64,000 nt of DNA from Mycobacterium sp. (GTDB taxonomy: Bacteria > Actinomycetota > Actinomycetes > Mycobacteriales > Mycobacteriaceae): NCBI GenBank assembly GCA_020438845.1, contig JAGQTV010000061.1:1-64000 (forward strand), in the 5' to 3' direction. The position numbers and the translations under genes were made by a program. The notes under the pieces were generated by a model. The model saw only the letters and a program-made list of their open reading frames with translations. It made no database searches and was not told the DNA's origin. The first letter of the stretch is position 1. Every line of letters begins with the position of its first letter. Of the stretch, positions 44,451 to 54,088 are shown one piece after another.

Positions 44451-45920
44451 GTGACCTCCGGGGTGAACAGCGGCAAAGCAGGCTCCGGAACCGCCGACTT
44501 CGTCGTGGTCGCCAACCGGTTGCCCATCGACATGGAGCGACAACCGGACGGCACGGTGGTTTGGAAGCGCAGCCCGGGCGGATTGGTCACCGCGTTGGGG
44601 CCGTTGTTGCGAAAGCAACACGGCGCCTGGATCGGCTGGCCCGGAGTTGTTGACGGGGACGAGGAACCCATCGTCCACGCCGATCTGCGTCTGTACCCGG
44701 TGCGGCTTAGCGGCGACGACGTCGCCTGCTACTACGAGGGATTTTCCAACGGCACGCTATGGCCGCTATACCACGACGTCATCGTCAAGCCGATCTACCA
44801 CCGCGACTGGTGGCACAGTTACGTCGAGGTCAACAAACGCTTCGCCGAGGCGGCAGCGCGGGTGGCCGCCAAGAATGCCACCGTATGGGTGCAGGACTAC
44901 CAGCTGCAATTGGTGCCGAAAATGCTGCGGGCGCTGCGGCCGGACGTCACCATCGGCTTCTTCATGCACATCCCCTTCCCGCCGGTGGAACTGTTCATGC
45001 AACTACCCTGGCGGACCGAGATCATCGACGGTCTGCTGGGAGCTGATCTGGTCGGTTTCCATCTCCCGGGGGGTGCCCAGAACTTCCTGGTGCTGGCCCG
45101 CCGACTAAAGGGATTGGAGGCGTCTCGAGCGTCGGTCGGTGTGCGGTCGCGTTTGGGTGAAGTCAACCTCGGCTCACGCATCGTGAAGGTGGGTGCGTTC
45201 CCGATTTCCATCGACTCCGAGGAACTCGACGGTCTGGCCCGCAACCGTGAAACGCGCCGGCGTGCCCAGCAGATCCGCGCCGAATTAGGGAACCCCCGCA
45301 CGATTTTGCTCGGCGTTGACCGCATGGACTACACCAAGGGCATCGACGTTCGACTCAAGGCATATGCCGAAATGCTCGAAGAGGGTCGGATCAAACCCGA
45401 GGACACCGTATTGGTGCAATTGACCACCCCGAGTCGGGAGCGGGTCGAGAGTTACCGGATCCTGCGCAGCGAGATAGAACAACAGGTCGGCCACATCAAC
45501 GGCGAGTACGCCGAGATCGGCCATCAGGGGGCGGTGCACTACGTGCACCGGGCGGTGCCCTTCCACGACTTGATCGCCTTCTTCGTGGCTGCCGACGTCA
45601 TGCTGGTGACTCCGTTGCGAGATGGCATGAACCTGGTCGCCAAGGAGTATGTCGCCTGCCGGAGCGACCTGGGCGGTGCGCTAGTGCTCAGCGAGTTCAC
45701 CGGCGCAGCAGCGGAATTACGCCAGGCGTACCTGATCAACCCTCATGACCTCGAAAGCGTCAAAGACGCGATCGAGGCGGCCATCAACCAGACACCCGAA
45801 GAGGGTCGACGTCGGATGCGCGCACTGCGACGCCAAGTGCTGACCCATGACGTGGATCTCTGGGCGAGGGCGTTCCTCAGTGCGCTCGCGCAAACGAAGA
45901 CCGCGCAGGCCGCGAAATAG
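44451..45920 (+). CDS. otsA: Trehalose-6-phosphate synthase OtsA
   Basis: Makes trehalose 6-phosphate from a nucleotide-glucose donor and glucose 6-phosphate. The protein has 489 residues from the GTG at 44451, with GGAGG 8 nt upstream. GT20 motifs: [49 protein letters not shown], and [12 protein letters not shown] near the C-terminus. Complete. It matches Rv3490. The stop is directly followed by the converging stop of hsd4A. Confidence 0.94.
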   Translation: MTSGVNSGKAGSGTADFVVVANRLPIDMERQPDGTVVWKRSPGGLVTALGPLLRKQHGAWIGWPGVVDGDEEPIVHADLRLYPVRLSGDDVACYYEGFSNGTLWPLYHDVIVKPIYHRDWWHSYVEVNKRFAEAAARVAAKNATVWVQDYQLQLVPKMLRALRPDVTIGFFMHIPFPPVELFMQLPWRTEIIDGLLGADLVGFHLPGGAQNFLVLARRLKGLEASRASVGVRSRLGEVNLGSRIVKVGAFPISIDSEELDGLARNRETRRRAQQIRAELGNPRTILLGVDRMDYTKGIDVRLKAYAEMLEEGRIKPEDTVLVQLTTPSRERVESYRILRSEIEQQVGHINGEYAEIGHQGAVHYVHRAVPFHDLIAFFVAADVMLVTPLRDGMNLVAKEYVACRSDLGGALVLSEFTGAAAELRQAYLINPHDLESVKDAIEAAINQTPEEGRRRMRALRRQVLTHDVDLWARAFLSALAQTKTAQAAK

Positions 45921-46835
45921 TCAGTCGCCCATCAAACCGGTCGCGCTGAAGCCCCGTTGCGGGTCACGGCCGGCGAAGTAGTCCCGCATGGATGCACTGA
46001 GCGCCTCCGGATCCCACGCGCCGCCGCCGGCCTGGAAGCGGTGCTCGACGGTGGGCGCAGCCACCAGGGTGACGGTGGGCCCGTAGACGACGAATAGCTG
46101 TCCATTGACGTGGTCGGCGGCCGATGAAGCCAGGAAACGGACCAGGGTGACGACGTGTTCGGGGGACAACGGGTCAATCTCGCCCTCCCCGAGTTCGGGA
46201 GGAGCGCCGAAGACGTCGGCCGTCATTTCGGTTCGTGCGCGTGGGCAGATCGCGTTGGCGCGCACCCCGTAACGCTCCAAAGCGCGTGCGGCCGTGAGGG
46301 TCAGCGCTGTGATGCCGGCCTTGGCGGCCCCGTAGTTCGCCTGACCCACCGGACCGAAAAGACCGGCTTCCGAGGAGGTATTGATGATCCGGCCGTAGAC
46401 CGACCCGCCGCGTTCCTTGGCTTTGGCCCGCCAGTAGGTCGCGGCATTGCGGGTAAGCAGGAAGTGACCGCGCAGATGCACCGCGATGACGGCATCCCAG
46501 TCCTCGTCGCTCATGTTGAACAGCATGCGATCACGCGTGATACCAGCGTTATTGACGACGATGTCCAGGCCACCGAGGCTCTCGGCGCAACGCAGCAACT
46601 CGTCTGCGGTGGAACGCTGACTGACATCGCCGGCGACCGCAACGCCACCGGATCCAGTAGCGGTGATCGCGTCGAGGACGTCGGAGGCCTCCAGCGACTG
46701 GGGCATGTCATTGACGATGACGGTCGCCCCGGATCGGGCGAGCCCGATCGACTCGGCGCGGCCCAAACCGGCGGCCGCACCAGTTACCACGGCGACCCGA
46801 CCGGTGAGGTCCAGGCCTGCTTCAGCGGCTCCCAA
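45921..46835 (-). CDS. hsd4A: 17-beta-hydroxysteroid dehydrogenase Hsd4A (SDR)
   Basis: The protein has 304 residues. Rossmann motif TGAAAGLGRAE, NNAG, Ser in TSSEAG, YGAAK. The region is that of the N-terminal dehydrogenase domain of the multifunctional peroxisomal enzyme family. Rv3502c (Hsd4A) acts in sterol side-chain degradation. Start is TTG at 46835; the next possible start is further in. It is 12 bp downstream of the ferredoxin gene and lies under the same KstR-type operator. Confidence 0.88.
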   Translation of the reverse strand: MGAAEAGLDLTGRVAVVTGAAAGLGRAESIGLARSGATVIVNDMPQSLEASDVLDAITATGSGGVAVAGDVSQRSTADELLRCAESLGGLDIVVNNAGITRDRMLFNMSDEDWDAVIAVHLRGHFLLTRNAATYWRAKAKERGGSVYGRIINTSSEAGLFGPVGQANYGAAKAGITALTLTAARALERYGVRANAICPRARTEMTADVFGAPPELGEGEIDPLSPEHVVTLVRFLASSAADHVNGQLFVVYGPTVTLVAAPTVEHRFQAGGGAWDPEALSASMRDYFAGRDPQRGFSATGLMGD

Positions 46836-46847
46836 CGGTAAAAACCT

Positions 46848-47039
46848 CTAGTCCTTGCGCGTCAGCGCGGCGCGGGGGCATTCAGCGATGGCCTGTTCGG
46901 CCAGCGCCTCCTCGTCGGCAGGGATCGGGTCCTTAGTCACCATCACGTAGTCGTCGTCATCGAGTACGAACAGGTCCGGTGCGATTCCCACGCAGACGGC
47001 GTTACCCTCGCAGCGATCACGGTCGACTACGACGCGCAT
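46848..47039 (-). CDS. fdxD: 3Fe-4S ferredoxin FdxD (Rv3503c-like)
   Basis: The protein has 63 residues. Cluster Cys in RCEGNAVC near residues 9-15 and in ECPRAAL near residue 54. GN replaces the second Cys of a four-Cys set, so the cluster is 3Fe-4S. GGAGGAGTC precedes the ATG. It is the likely electron donor to sterol P450s of the locus. It begins the minus-strand side of the first KstR box. Confidence 0.88.
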   Translation of the reverse strand: MRVVVDRDRCEGNAVCVGIAPDLFVLDDDDYVMVTKDPIPADEEALAEQAIAECPRAALTRKD

Positions 47040-47090
47040 GACTCCTCCTTGGACGCTCTGCCCTCCACGATACGACCTGGACCCTAAGAC

Positions 47091-47104
47091 TAGAACGTGT
47101 TACA
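47091..47104. promoter_or_regulatory. KstR operator 1 (fdxD / fadE26)
   Basis: TAGAACGTGTTACA matches the KstR motif (TAGAAC...GTT half-sites). It lies between the divergent fdxD (start 47039) and fadE26 (start 47159). Confidence 0.85.
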
Positions 47105-47158
47105 ACCGAGGGGAATCGGCGGGCCTCCTGACTCCCGCCTGATCGGGAGGACCCAGGC

Positions 47159-48340
47159 GTGCGGATTAGCTACACCCCCGAGCAGGAGGAGTTGCGTCGC
47201 GAGCTGCGGACGTATTTCACCAGTCTGATCACCCCTGAACGCCGGGAAGCGTTGATGTCGACATCCGGCGAGTACGGCAGCGGAAATGTCTACCGGGACA
47301 CCGTGGCGCAGATGGGTCAAGACGGCTGGCTGGCATTGGGGTGGCCAACACAGTACGGCGGCCAGGCGCGCTCGGCCATGGACCAGTTGATCTTCACCGA
47401 CGAGGCCGCCATCGCCGGTGCTCCGGTTCCGTTTCTGACGATCAACAGCGTCGCCCCGACCATCATGACCTTTGGCACCGAGGAGCAGAAGAAGTTCTAC
47501 TTGCCGAAGATCGCCGCGGGCGAGATCCATTTCGCCATCGGCTATTCCGAGCCCGAGGCGGGCACCGACCTGGCTAATCTGCGCACCTCTGCGGTGCGGG
47601 ACGGGTCCGAGTACGTGGTCAACGGCCAGAAGATGTGGACCAGCCTCATCCAATACGCCGACTACGTCTGGCTGGCGGTCCGGACCAACACCGAGGCCAA
47701 GAAGCACCGCGGCATCTCGGTTCTGATTGTGCCCACGAATTCCGAGGGTTTCTCCTGGACGCCGGTGCACACCATGGCCGGCCCGTCCACCAGTGCCACG
47801 TACTACTCCGATGTACGGGTGCCCGCCGACAATCTCGTCGGCGAGGAGAACGGCGGCTGGAAACTGGTCACCAACCAGCTGAACCACGAGCGCGTAGCGC
47901 TGGTCTCGGCGCAACCGATCTTCACCGCGCTGGACCAGGTACGCCGGTGGGCACAGCAGACGCGAGGCGTCGACGGGGCCCGGCTGATCGACTCCGAGTG
48001 GGTGCAACTCAACCTGGCCCGGGTTCATGCGAAAGCTGAGTACCTCAAGCTCATCAACTGGGAGTTGGCATCCTCGCGTGCCGCTGACCCCTCGCCTGCG
48101 GATGCCTCGGCGGCCAAGGTGTTCGGCACCGAACTGGCCACGGAGGCCTACCGACTCCTGATGGAGATCCTTGGGCCGTCAGCGACGCTGCGGCAGGACT
48201 CGCCCGGGGCGCTCTTGCGGGGCCGCGTGGAGCGCATGCACCGAGCCGCGCTGATCCTCACCTTCGGCGGCGGCACCAACGAGATTCAGCGAGACATCAT
48301 CGGCATGGTGGCCCTTGGCCTTCCCCGAGTGAATCGCTGA
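47159..48340 (+). CDS. fadE26: Acyl-CoA dehydrogenase FadE26 (ChsE4)
   Basis: The protein has 393 residues. ACAD motifs: FAIGYSEPEAGTDLANL for FAD and substrate binding, and C-terminal FGGGTNEIQRDIIG. ChsE4 pairs with ChsE5 (FadE27) as an alpha2beta2 enzyme that dehydrogenates 3-oxo-cholest-4-en-26-oyl-CoA. Start is GTG at 47159 with GGAGG 8 nt upstream. Last 12 bp separate it from fadE27. Confidence 0.9.
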   Translation: MRISYTPEQEELRRELRTYFTSLITPERREALMSTSGEYGSGNVYRDTVAQMGQDGWLALGWPTQYGGQARSAMDQLIFTDEAAIAGAPVPFLTINSVAPTIMTFGTEEQKKFYLPKIAAGEIHFAIGYSEPEAGTDLANLRTSAVRDGSEYVVNGQKMWTSLIQYADYVWLAVRTNTEAKKHRGISVLIVPTNSEGFSWTPVHTMAGPSTSATYYSDVRVPADNLVGEENGGWKLVTNQLNHERVALVSAQPIFTALDQVRRWAQQTRGVDGARLIDSEWVQLNLARVHAKAEYLKLINWELASSRAADPSPADASAAKVFGTELATEAYRLLMEILGPSATLRQDSPGALLRGRVERMHRAALILTFGGGTNEIQRDIIGMVALGLPRVNR

Positions 48341-48352
48341 GAGGGCGACGAC

Positions 48353-49441
48353 ATGGACTTCGCTAGAACCGAAGCAGCGCAGGATCTTTCGGATCTGGTC
48401 GGCACCATCACCACGGCGGTGTGCACCCCGGAGCATCAGCGCAGCCTCGACGGTCTGGCCCAACGTTTCGACACGGCACTGTGGCGCAAACTCATCGACG
48501 CCGACATCGTGAGCGCCGCCGCACCGGAGTCGGCTGGCGGCGGCGGGTTCGGGGTACTGGAACAGACGGCCATTCTCACCGCACTGGGCCGACAGTTGGC
48601 CGCGGTGCCCTACCTGGACTCGGTGATGCTGGGGGCCGGCGGATTGGCCCGGTTCGGGACGGCACTCGAGTGGGCGAGGACGGCGGCGGCTGGGGAGAAG
48701 GTGCTGACCATCGCCGTGGACGGTGAAGTCGGTTCCCCACCCGTGCAGGCTGTCCCTTCCGAGCAGGGATTCCGCCTGACCGGAACCCGCACCCAGGTGC
48801 CGTTCGGCCCGGTGGCTGACGCTTTCCTCGTGCCCGCCGAAAATGACAGCAGCGCAGTGGTTTTCCTGGTCATGGCCGACGATCCAGGGGTTGCGGTGAC
48901 GCCATTGCAGACCACCGGGCTTACCAGTTCCGGTGAGTTGAAATTGACCGGCGTAGCGGTGGACCCCGATCGGGTGGTAGGTGGCGTAGAGGTTTTGGAT
49001 TGGCTTAACACTCGGCGAGCAGTAGGACTGGCGGCCTATCAACTCGGCGTGCTGGAACGTGCGCTGGAGTTGACCGCCGAGTACGCGCGCACTCGCGAGC
49101 AGTTCGACCGCCCGATCGGCAGTTTCCAGGCGGTCGCGCAGCGGCTGGCAGACGGCTACATCGATGTCAAGGGTTTGCGCCTGACTCTGCAGCAAGCATC
49201 CTGGCGCCTGTCGGAGAACCTTCAAGCGGACAGCGAGGTGGCCACCGCGGCGTTCTGGGCCGCTGAGGCGGGCCACCGGGTTGCGCACACCACGGTGCAT
49301 GTCCACGGCGGGGTGGGCATCGACGTCGACCACCCGGTGCACCGCTATTTCATCGCCGCCAAGCAGACTGAATTCGCTCTGGGCGGTGCGTCCGCTGCAT
49401 TGCGCGTCATCGGCCGCGGCTTGGCTGACACGCCCGTCTAG
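48353..49441 (+). CDS. fadE27: Acyl-CoA dehydrogenase FadE27 (ChsE5)
   Basis: The protein has 362 residues, shorter than FadE26, as expected for the second subunit of the heterotetramer. The ACAD C-terminal region is recognisable (ARTREQFDRPIGSFQAVAQRLAD, VHGGVGIDVDHPVHRYF). Some FAD-binding elements are degenerate, consistent with the paired-subunit design. It matches Rv3505. Its stop overlaps the fadD17 start by one base. Confidence 0.9.
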   Translation: MDFARTEAAQDLSDLVGTITTAVCTPEHQRSLDGLAQRFDTALWRKLIDADIVSAAAPESAGGGGFGVLEQTAILTALGRQLAAVPYLDSVMLGAGGLARFGTALEWARTAAAGEKVLTIAVDGEVGSPPVQAVPSEQGFRLTGTRTQVPFGPVADAFLVPAENDSSAVVFLVMADDPGVAVTPLQTTGLTSSGELKLTGVAVDPDRVVGGVEVLDWLNTRRAVGLAAYQLGVLERALELTAEYARTREQFDRPIGSFQAVAQRLADGYIDVKGLRLTLQQASWRLSENLQADSEVATAAFWAAEAGHRVAHTTVHVHGGVGIDVDHPVHRYFIAAKQTEFALGGASAALRVIGRGLADTPV

Positions 49442-50946
49442 TGTTCCCCACCGTCACGCGCCTGCTTGAGCCGTTGGCCGAGGTCGACGACCGCGGGATT
49501 TGGGCCGATGACAGCTCGTATTCGACTTGGCGTGAACACATTCAGGATGCGGCGGACCTCGGGGCGCTTCTAGGGGCAAGACTGGACCCAGACAGGCCGC
49601 CGCATGTCGGAGTCCTGCTGGGAAACACCCCGTTGTTCTCAGCGGTGCTGGTTGCCGCCGGACTCAGCGGCTTGGTTCCCGTCGGGCTCAATCCGACCCG
49701 GCGCGGTTCGGCACTCCTTCGCGACATCACCCATGCCGACTGCCAGCTGGTGCTGACCGACGCCGACCCCGCGACCTATGGACTAGCTGCCGCGCTGCCC
49801 ATCCTGGATGTCAGCTCCACGCAGTGGTCTGCCGAACTCGACTCGGTACGCGGATCGCCGATCACGTTCGTCAACAGTGGATTCGAGGATCTGTTCATGC
49901 TGATCTTCACCTCCGGCACCAGCGGCGAGCCCAAGGCGGTGCGCTGCACCCACGAGAAGGTCGCCGTTCCCGGGGTGATGCTCGCCGAGCGTTTGGGCCT
50001 GGGGCCGTCCGACACCTGCTACTTGTCGATGCCGCTGTTTCACTCCAACGCGGTCATGGCGGGCTGGTCGCCGGCAATCGCAGCGCAAGCGTCGATTGCA
50101 TTGCGCCGCCGGTTCTCTGCATCGCAATTCATCCCCGACGTCCGGCGCTTCCACGCCACCTACGCCAACTATGTCGGCAAGCCGATGTCCTACATCCTGG
50201 CCACCCCGGAACGGCCGGACGATGCCGACAATCCTCTGCGAATCATGTATGGCAACGAGGGTGCGCCACGCGACCTGGAGCGGTTCGCGGAGAGGTTCGG
50301 CGTCACGGTGATCGACGGCTTCGGCTCCACCGAGGGCGGGGTGTCCATCGGCCGCACCCCTGACACTCCGGAAGGCTCGCTGGGGCCGTTGACCGACGAT
50401 TTGGACATAGTCGACGTCGAGACGGGCGAGTCGTGCCCACCGGGCGTTGTCGGCGAGTTGGTCAATCGTTCAGGGGTCGGCCAGTTCCGCGGCTACTACA
50501 AAGACGACGCGGCCGAGAAGGCCCGCATGAGCGGGGGCGTCTACCACAGCGGCGATCTGGCCTATCGCGATGAGTCAGGCTTCGTGTACTTCGCCGGTCG
50601 CCTTGGCGACTGGATGCGCGTGGACGGCGAGAACCTCGGCACCGCGCCGATCGAACGGGTGCTGATGCGTTACCCGGGGGTAACAGAAGTTGCGGTCTAC
50701 GGGATTCCCGATGCTATCGGCGACCGAGTGATGGCGGCACTGGTCCTACCCGAGGGAATGGCATTCGATCCGGTTCACTTCCAACAGTTCCTCGCCGAGC
50801 AAGCAGATCTCGGACCCAAGCAGTGGCCCTCGTACGTGCGCGTCGCAACATCCCTACCGCGGACCGAGACGTTTAAAGTACTCAAGCGTGTGCTCGTGGC
50901 CGAGGCGCTCGAGTGTGGGGACGCGGTCTTCGAGATCCCCCGGTAG
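49441..50946 (+). CDS. fadD17: Acyl-CoA ligase FadD17
   Basis: The protein has 501 residues. AMP-binding motif TSGTSGEPKAV near residue 157, then GFGSTEGG, YHSGDLAYRDESGFVYF, and a Lys near the C-terminus in RTETFKVLKR. It matches Rv3506, reported as a steroid-CoA ligase for C5-type or C24 side chains. Start is GTG at 49441, sharing a base with the fadE27 stop, so translation is coupled. Confidence 0.88.
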   Translation: MFPTVTRLLEPLAEVDDRGIWADDSSYSTWREHIQDAADLGALLGARLDPDRPPHVGVLLGNTPLFSAVLVAAGLSGLVPVGLNPTRRGSALLRDITHADCQLVLTDADPATYGLAAALPILDVSSTQWSAELDSVRGSPITFVNSGFEDLFMLIFTSGTSGEPKAVRCTHEKVAVPGVMLAERLGLGPSDTCYLSMPLFHSNAVMAGWSPAIAAQASIALRRRFSASQFIPDVRRFHATYANYVGKPMSYILATPERPDDADNPLRIMYGNEGAPRDLERFAERFGVTVIDGFGSTEGGVSIGRTPDTPEGSLGPLTDDLDIVDVETGESCPPGVVGELVNRSGVGQFRGYYKDDAAEKARMSGGVYHSGDLAYRDESGFVYFAGRLGDWMRVDGENLGTAPIERVLMRYPGVTEVAVYGIPDAIGDRVMAALVLPEGMAFDPVHFQQFLAEQADLGPKQWPSYVRVATSLPRTETFKVLKRVLVAEALECGDAVFEIPR

Positions 50947-50949
50947 GGT
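50944..50949 (+). promoter_or_regulatory. -10 box of a leaderless start for the cutinase-like gene
   Basis: TAGGGT lies 6 nt before the GTG at 50956 and contains the fadD17 stop. Confidence 0.45.
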
Positions 50950-50955
50950 GGCGCG

Positions 50956-51591
50956 GTGATACCCAAACTGGTAATCGCAGCTATCGCGTCGGTGTCGTCA
51001 CTGTCCGTGATCGTTGTGCCGACTGCAGGTGCCGACGCGTGTCCCGACGCGGACGTCTCCTTCGCCCGAGGAACAAACGAGCCGCCGGGCCTCGGCGGAA
51101 CAGGGCAGGAATTCGTCGACTCGTTCAGGTCTGATCTAGGTGATGCCAAGAGTGTCACCGTGTATCCGGTGAACTACCCGGCCACGATGGACTACTCGTC
51201 GGCGATCGCAGGCCAAGCAGACGCGACTGCCCATGTTCTTGACATGGCGGCGAGGTGTCCATCGACCAAAATGGTGCTGGGCGGCTACTCCCAGGGCGCG
51301 GGAGTGATGGCTCTGGTGACCGCCAATGGCGCTTCCGCCAGCCCCCAGGTCGCCGATAAGGTTGCAGCGGTAGCGTTATTCGGCAAGCCGTCAGCAAACC
51401 TGTTGAACTCCATGGATATTCCGCCAGTGACGATCGGACCGCTTTACGCGACAAAGACCATCGACCTCTGCATCGCCGGAGACCCGATCTGCAACGGACA
51501 AGTGGGCAGCCCCGATGTCGTCACCCACCTGCTCTACGGGGTGAATGGATTGGTGTCCCAGGCAGCGGACTTCGCGGCTGGCCGGGTGTAG
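50956..51591 (+). CDS. Cutinase-like secreted serine esterase
   Basis: The protein has 211 residues. Signal peptide residues 1-26 (ending TAGA/DA). Cutinase family elements: CPDADVSFARGTNEPPGLGGTGQEFV, the nucleophile motif GGYSQGAGVM, and DxxCxxGDPICN with the His of VVTHLLYG. Cutinase-like proteins of mycobacteria are lipases or phospholipases. It is not in the corresponding M. tuberculosis block as I recall; it sits between fadD17 and an amidohydrolase. It has a probable own promoter. Confidence 0.87.
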   Translation: MIPKLVIAAIASVSSLSVIVVPTAGADACPDADVSFARGTNEPPGLGGTGQEFVDSFRSDLGDAKSVTVYPVNYPATMDYSSAIAGQADATAHVLDMAARCPSTKMVLGGYSQGAGVMALVTANGASASPQVADKVAAVALFGKPSANLLNSMDIPPVTIGPLYATKTIDLCIAGDPICNGQVGSPDVVTHLLYGVNGLVSQAADFAAGRV

Positions 51592-51600
51592 TTCATCTAC

Positions 51601-52416
51601 TCAGAGCCGGAACACTCGTTCGGCATTGCCGTGCAGGAAGTCCGACCTGGCAGGGACCGACAAGCCGAGTTCATCCAGTCCGTCGAGACAGTGCGCATGC
51701 CCGATCATCGGAAAGTTGCTGCCGAACAACACCTTCCTCGACCCCGTCCGAGTCTTCATGAAACCAACCAGCTCAGCCGGGGGCCTTCGGACGGTGTAGG
51801 CCGAGGTGTCGATGTAAACGTTCTCGTGCTTGCGGGCGACCGCAATCATCTCCTCGGTCCACGGATAGCCGACGTGGCCGCACACGATGGTCAGCTCCGG
51901 GAAATCCAGGGCGATCTGGTCGATGTAGGGAATCGGCCTACCCGTCTCCGAAGGCCGCAGCGGGCCGGTATGCCCGACCTGCGTGCAGAACGGCACACCA
52001 AGTTCGACGCATTCGGCGAACAGAGGATAGAAACGGCGGTCCGTCGGTGGCACGCCCCACAGCCACGGCAGCAACCGGAGGCCGACGAATCCGTCGTCCG
52101 TCACCCGCCTTCGCAGTTCCCGGACAGCGACCATCGGGCGGTCGAGGTCCACCGTCGCGAGTCCCCGGAAGCGGTCCGGGTATTGCCGGACCCACTGGGC
52201 CACTTCGTCGTTGGAGATGAAGTCCTGCCCGTACGGACCGCGCCAAGCGGTAAGCAGCCCGAGGCGGACTCCCGCAGCGTCCATTGCTTCGACGGTTGCG
52301 GCGATCGGTGGCTCGTGCTCGGGGATGGCTCCGCCCGTCCAGCGCACGAGCGGAGCGAACAGGTCGCTGGCCAGCAGTTGGGTAGTCGGCTGTTGCATCC
52401 ACACGTCGATAGTCAT
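51601..52416 (-). CDS. Amidohydrolase-2 family protein
   Basis: The protein has 271 residues from the ATG at 52416, which overlaps the fadD19 stop (ATGA). The TIM-barrel metal-hydrolase pattern is DVWMQQ at the N-terminus, GLRLLPWLW, HVGYPWTEEM, and a late Asp-type region SNFPM. The first-strand HxH is replaced by WMQQ, so the metal site is atypical. Coupling to fadD19 places it in sterol degradation; similar proteins hydrolyse or decarboxylate ring products. Substrate unknown. Confidence 0.8.
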   Translation of the reverse strand: MTIDVWMQQPTTQLLASDLFAPLVRWTGGAIPEHEPPIAATVEAMDAAGVRLGLLTAWRGPYGQDFISNDEVAQWVRQYPDRFRGLATVDLDRPMVAVRELRRRVTDDGFVGLRLLPWLWGVPPTDRRFYPLFAECVELGVPFCTQVGHTGPLRPSETGRPIPYIDQIALDFPELTIVCGHVGYPWTEEMIAVARKHENVYIDTSAYTVRRPPAELVGFMKTRTGSRKVLFGSNFPMIGHAHCLDGLDELGLSVPARSDFLHGNAERVFRL

Positions 52417-54032
52417 CGGGCACGGGTTTCGTCGGCGGGGCGCTGTTCGGTGAACTCCTTGGCCCACTTGTAGTCGGGCTTACCTGCCGGAGACCGTTTG
52501 ACCTCGTCAACGAGCCATAGGCTCCGCGGCACCTTGTAGCCGGCAATCTGCTTGCGCACGAAGGCATCCAATTCCGTCAGCTTCGGTCGAGCACCCTTGC
52601 GCGGGGCCACCACCGCAGCCACATGTTGCCCGAAGCGATCGTCGGGCACCCCGACCACCAGTGCGTCGAAGACGTCGGGATGGCCCTTCAGCGCCGCCTC
52701 GACCTCCTCGGGATAGACCTTCTCCCCGCCGGTATTGATCGACACCGACCCGCGGCCCAGCATCGTCACCGTCCCATCGGCCTCGACCTGGGCATAGTCG
52801 CCCGGAATCGCGTACCGGACGCCATTTATGGTGCGGAAGGTCTCGGCGGTCTTCGCCGCGTCCTTGTAGTAGCCGACCGGGATGTTGCCCCGTTTGGCCA
52901 GAATGCCCCGCATCCCCGATCCGGGCTTGACCTCGTTGCCCTCGGCGTCGAGCACAACGGTGTTCTTGTCGATGGCGACGCGGGGACCGCCGGCCTGCGA
53001 TGCGCCCTTGGCCACGATGCTGGTGCCGCCGAAACCGGTCTCCGATGAGCCGATGGAATCGGTGATCACCCGGTTGGGCAGCAGTTCCAGGAAACGCTCT
53101 TTGAGGCTGGGCGAGAACAGCGCCGCGGTACTGGCGAGCAGGAACAGCGACGACAGGTCGTACCCGGAATTTTCAAGAGCGTCGAGAAGGGGACGGCCCA
53201 TGGCGTCGCCGGTGAAGAACAACAGGTTGACCTTGCGGTCGGCGACGGTGCGCCAAACCTCTTCGGCATCGAATTCCGGCGCCATGACGACGGTGCCGCC
53301 GGCGAAGAGTGCCATCCAGGTGGCCGATTGAGTGGCGCCGTGGATCATCGGCGGTATCGGGAAGCGCACCATCGGGGGGCCGGCGGCGGCCAGTTTGGCG
53401 TGATGATATTCGTCTTGCACGAATTCACCTGTGCCGAAGTCGGTTCCACCGAGCAGCACCCGGTAGATGTCCTCGTGGCGCCACATCACGCCTTTGGGGA
53501 AGCCCGTTGTGCCACCCGTGTAGAGCAGGTAGATGTCGTCGGGGCTGCGTTCACCGAAGTCGCGGTCGGGCGAGCCCTGCGCGATGGCATCGTGGAACTC
53601 CACGCCGCCATAGCGTCGGAAGTCCTTGTCGGAACCGTCCTCAACGACCAGGACCGTCTTGACGTGCGGGGTGTTAGGCAGCACATTGGCCACCCGGTCG
53701 GCGTACTGCCGCTCATGCACCAGGGCCACCATGTCGGAATTCTCGAACAGGTAGCGCAGTTCGGCCTCGACGTAGCGGTAGTTGACGTTGACCAGGATTG
53801 CGCCGGCTTTGACGATGCCCAGCATCGCGATGACGATCTCGATGCGGTTGCGACAGTAAAGGCCGACCTTGTCGTCCTTCTTGACGCCGTGATCGATGAG
53901 GTAGTGGGCCAGACGGTTCGCCTTCTCCTCGAGTTCGGCGTAGGTGATCTGCTCTTCTCCGCAGATCAGGGCCACCCGGTCCGGCACCGCGTCGATGGCG
54001 TGCTCGGCGAGATCGGCGATGTTCAGAGCCAC
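52413..54032 (-). CDS. fadD19: Steroid-CoA ligase FadD19
   Basis: The protein has 539 residues from the GTG at 54032 (VALNIADLAEHA). That start has TAGTTT 7 nt upstream, so it is leaderless. AMP-binding motif YTGGTTGFPKGVMW, SIGSSETGFGG, and RSPAGKPDYKW with the catalytic Lys. It matches M. tuberculosis FadD19 nearly end to end. It activates C24-branched and other sterol side-chain acids. It is divergent from echA19 with a KstR box between. Confidence 0.93.
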   Translation of the reverse strand: MALNIADLAEHAIDAVPDRVALICGEEQITYAELEEKANRLAHYLIDHGVKKDDKVGLYCRNRIEIVIAMLGIVKAGAILVNVNYRYVEAELRYLFENSDMVALVHERQYADRVANVLPNTPHVKTVLVVEDGSDKDFRRYGGVEFHDAIAQGSPDRDFGERSPDDIYLLYTGGTTGFPKGVMWRHEDIYRVLLGGTDFGTGEFVQDEYHHAKLAAAGPPMVRFPIPPMIHGATQSATWMALFAGGTVVMAPEFDAEEVWRTVADRKVNLLFFTGDAMGRPLLDALENSGYDLSSLFLLASTAALFSPSLKERFLELLPNRVITDSIGSSETGFGGTSIVAKGASQAGGPRVAIDKNTVVLDAEGNEVKPGSGMRGILAKRGNIPVGYYKDAAKTAETFRTINGVRYAIPGDYAQVEADGTVTMLGRGSVSINTGGEKVYPEEVEAALKGHPDVFDALVVGVPDDRFGQHVAAVVAPRKGARPKLTELDAFVRKQIAGYKVPRSLWLVDEVKRSPAGKPDYKWAKEFTEQRPADETRAR

Positions 54033-54039
54033 AGTGCCC

Positions 54040-54045
54040 AAACTA
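54040..54045 (-). promoter_or_regulatory. -10 box of a leaderless start for fadD19
   Basis: On the minus strand TAGTTT ends 7 nt before the GTG at 54032. The KstR box overlaps it by two bases, so repressor binding would block the promoter. Confidence 0.55.
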
Positions 54046-54057
54046 GAACGTGTTACA
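54044..54057. promoter_or_regulatory. KstR operator 2 (fadD19 / echA19)
   Basis: TAGAACGTGTTACA is identical to operator 1. It lies between fadD19 (start 54032) and echA19 (start 54089). Confidence 0.87.
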
Positions 54058-54088
54058 TTTTTTCTCAAGCATAGGAAGGCGGACACAG

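Noticed and set aside
47090-49342. Minus-strand frames opposite fadE26 and fadE27
   Set aside because: They are shadows of the acyl-CoA dehydrogenase genes with no motif.
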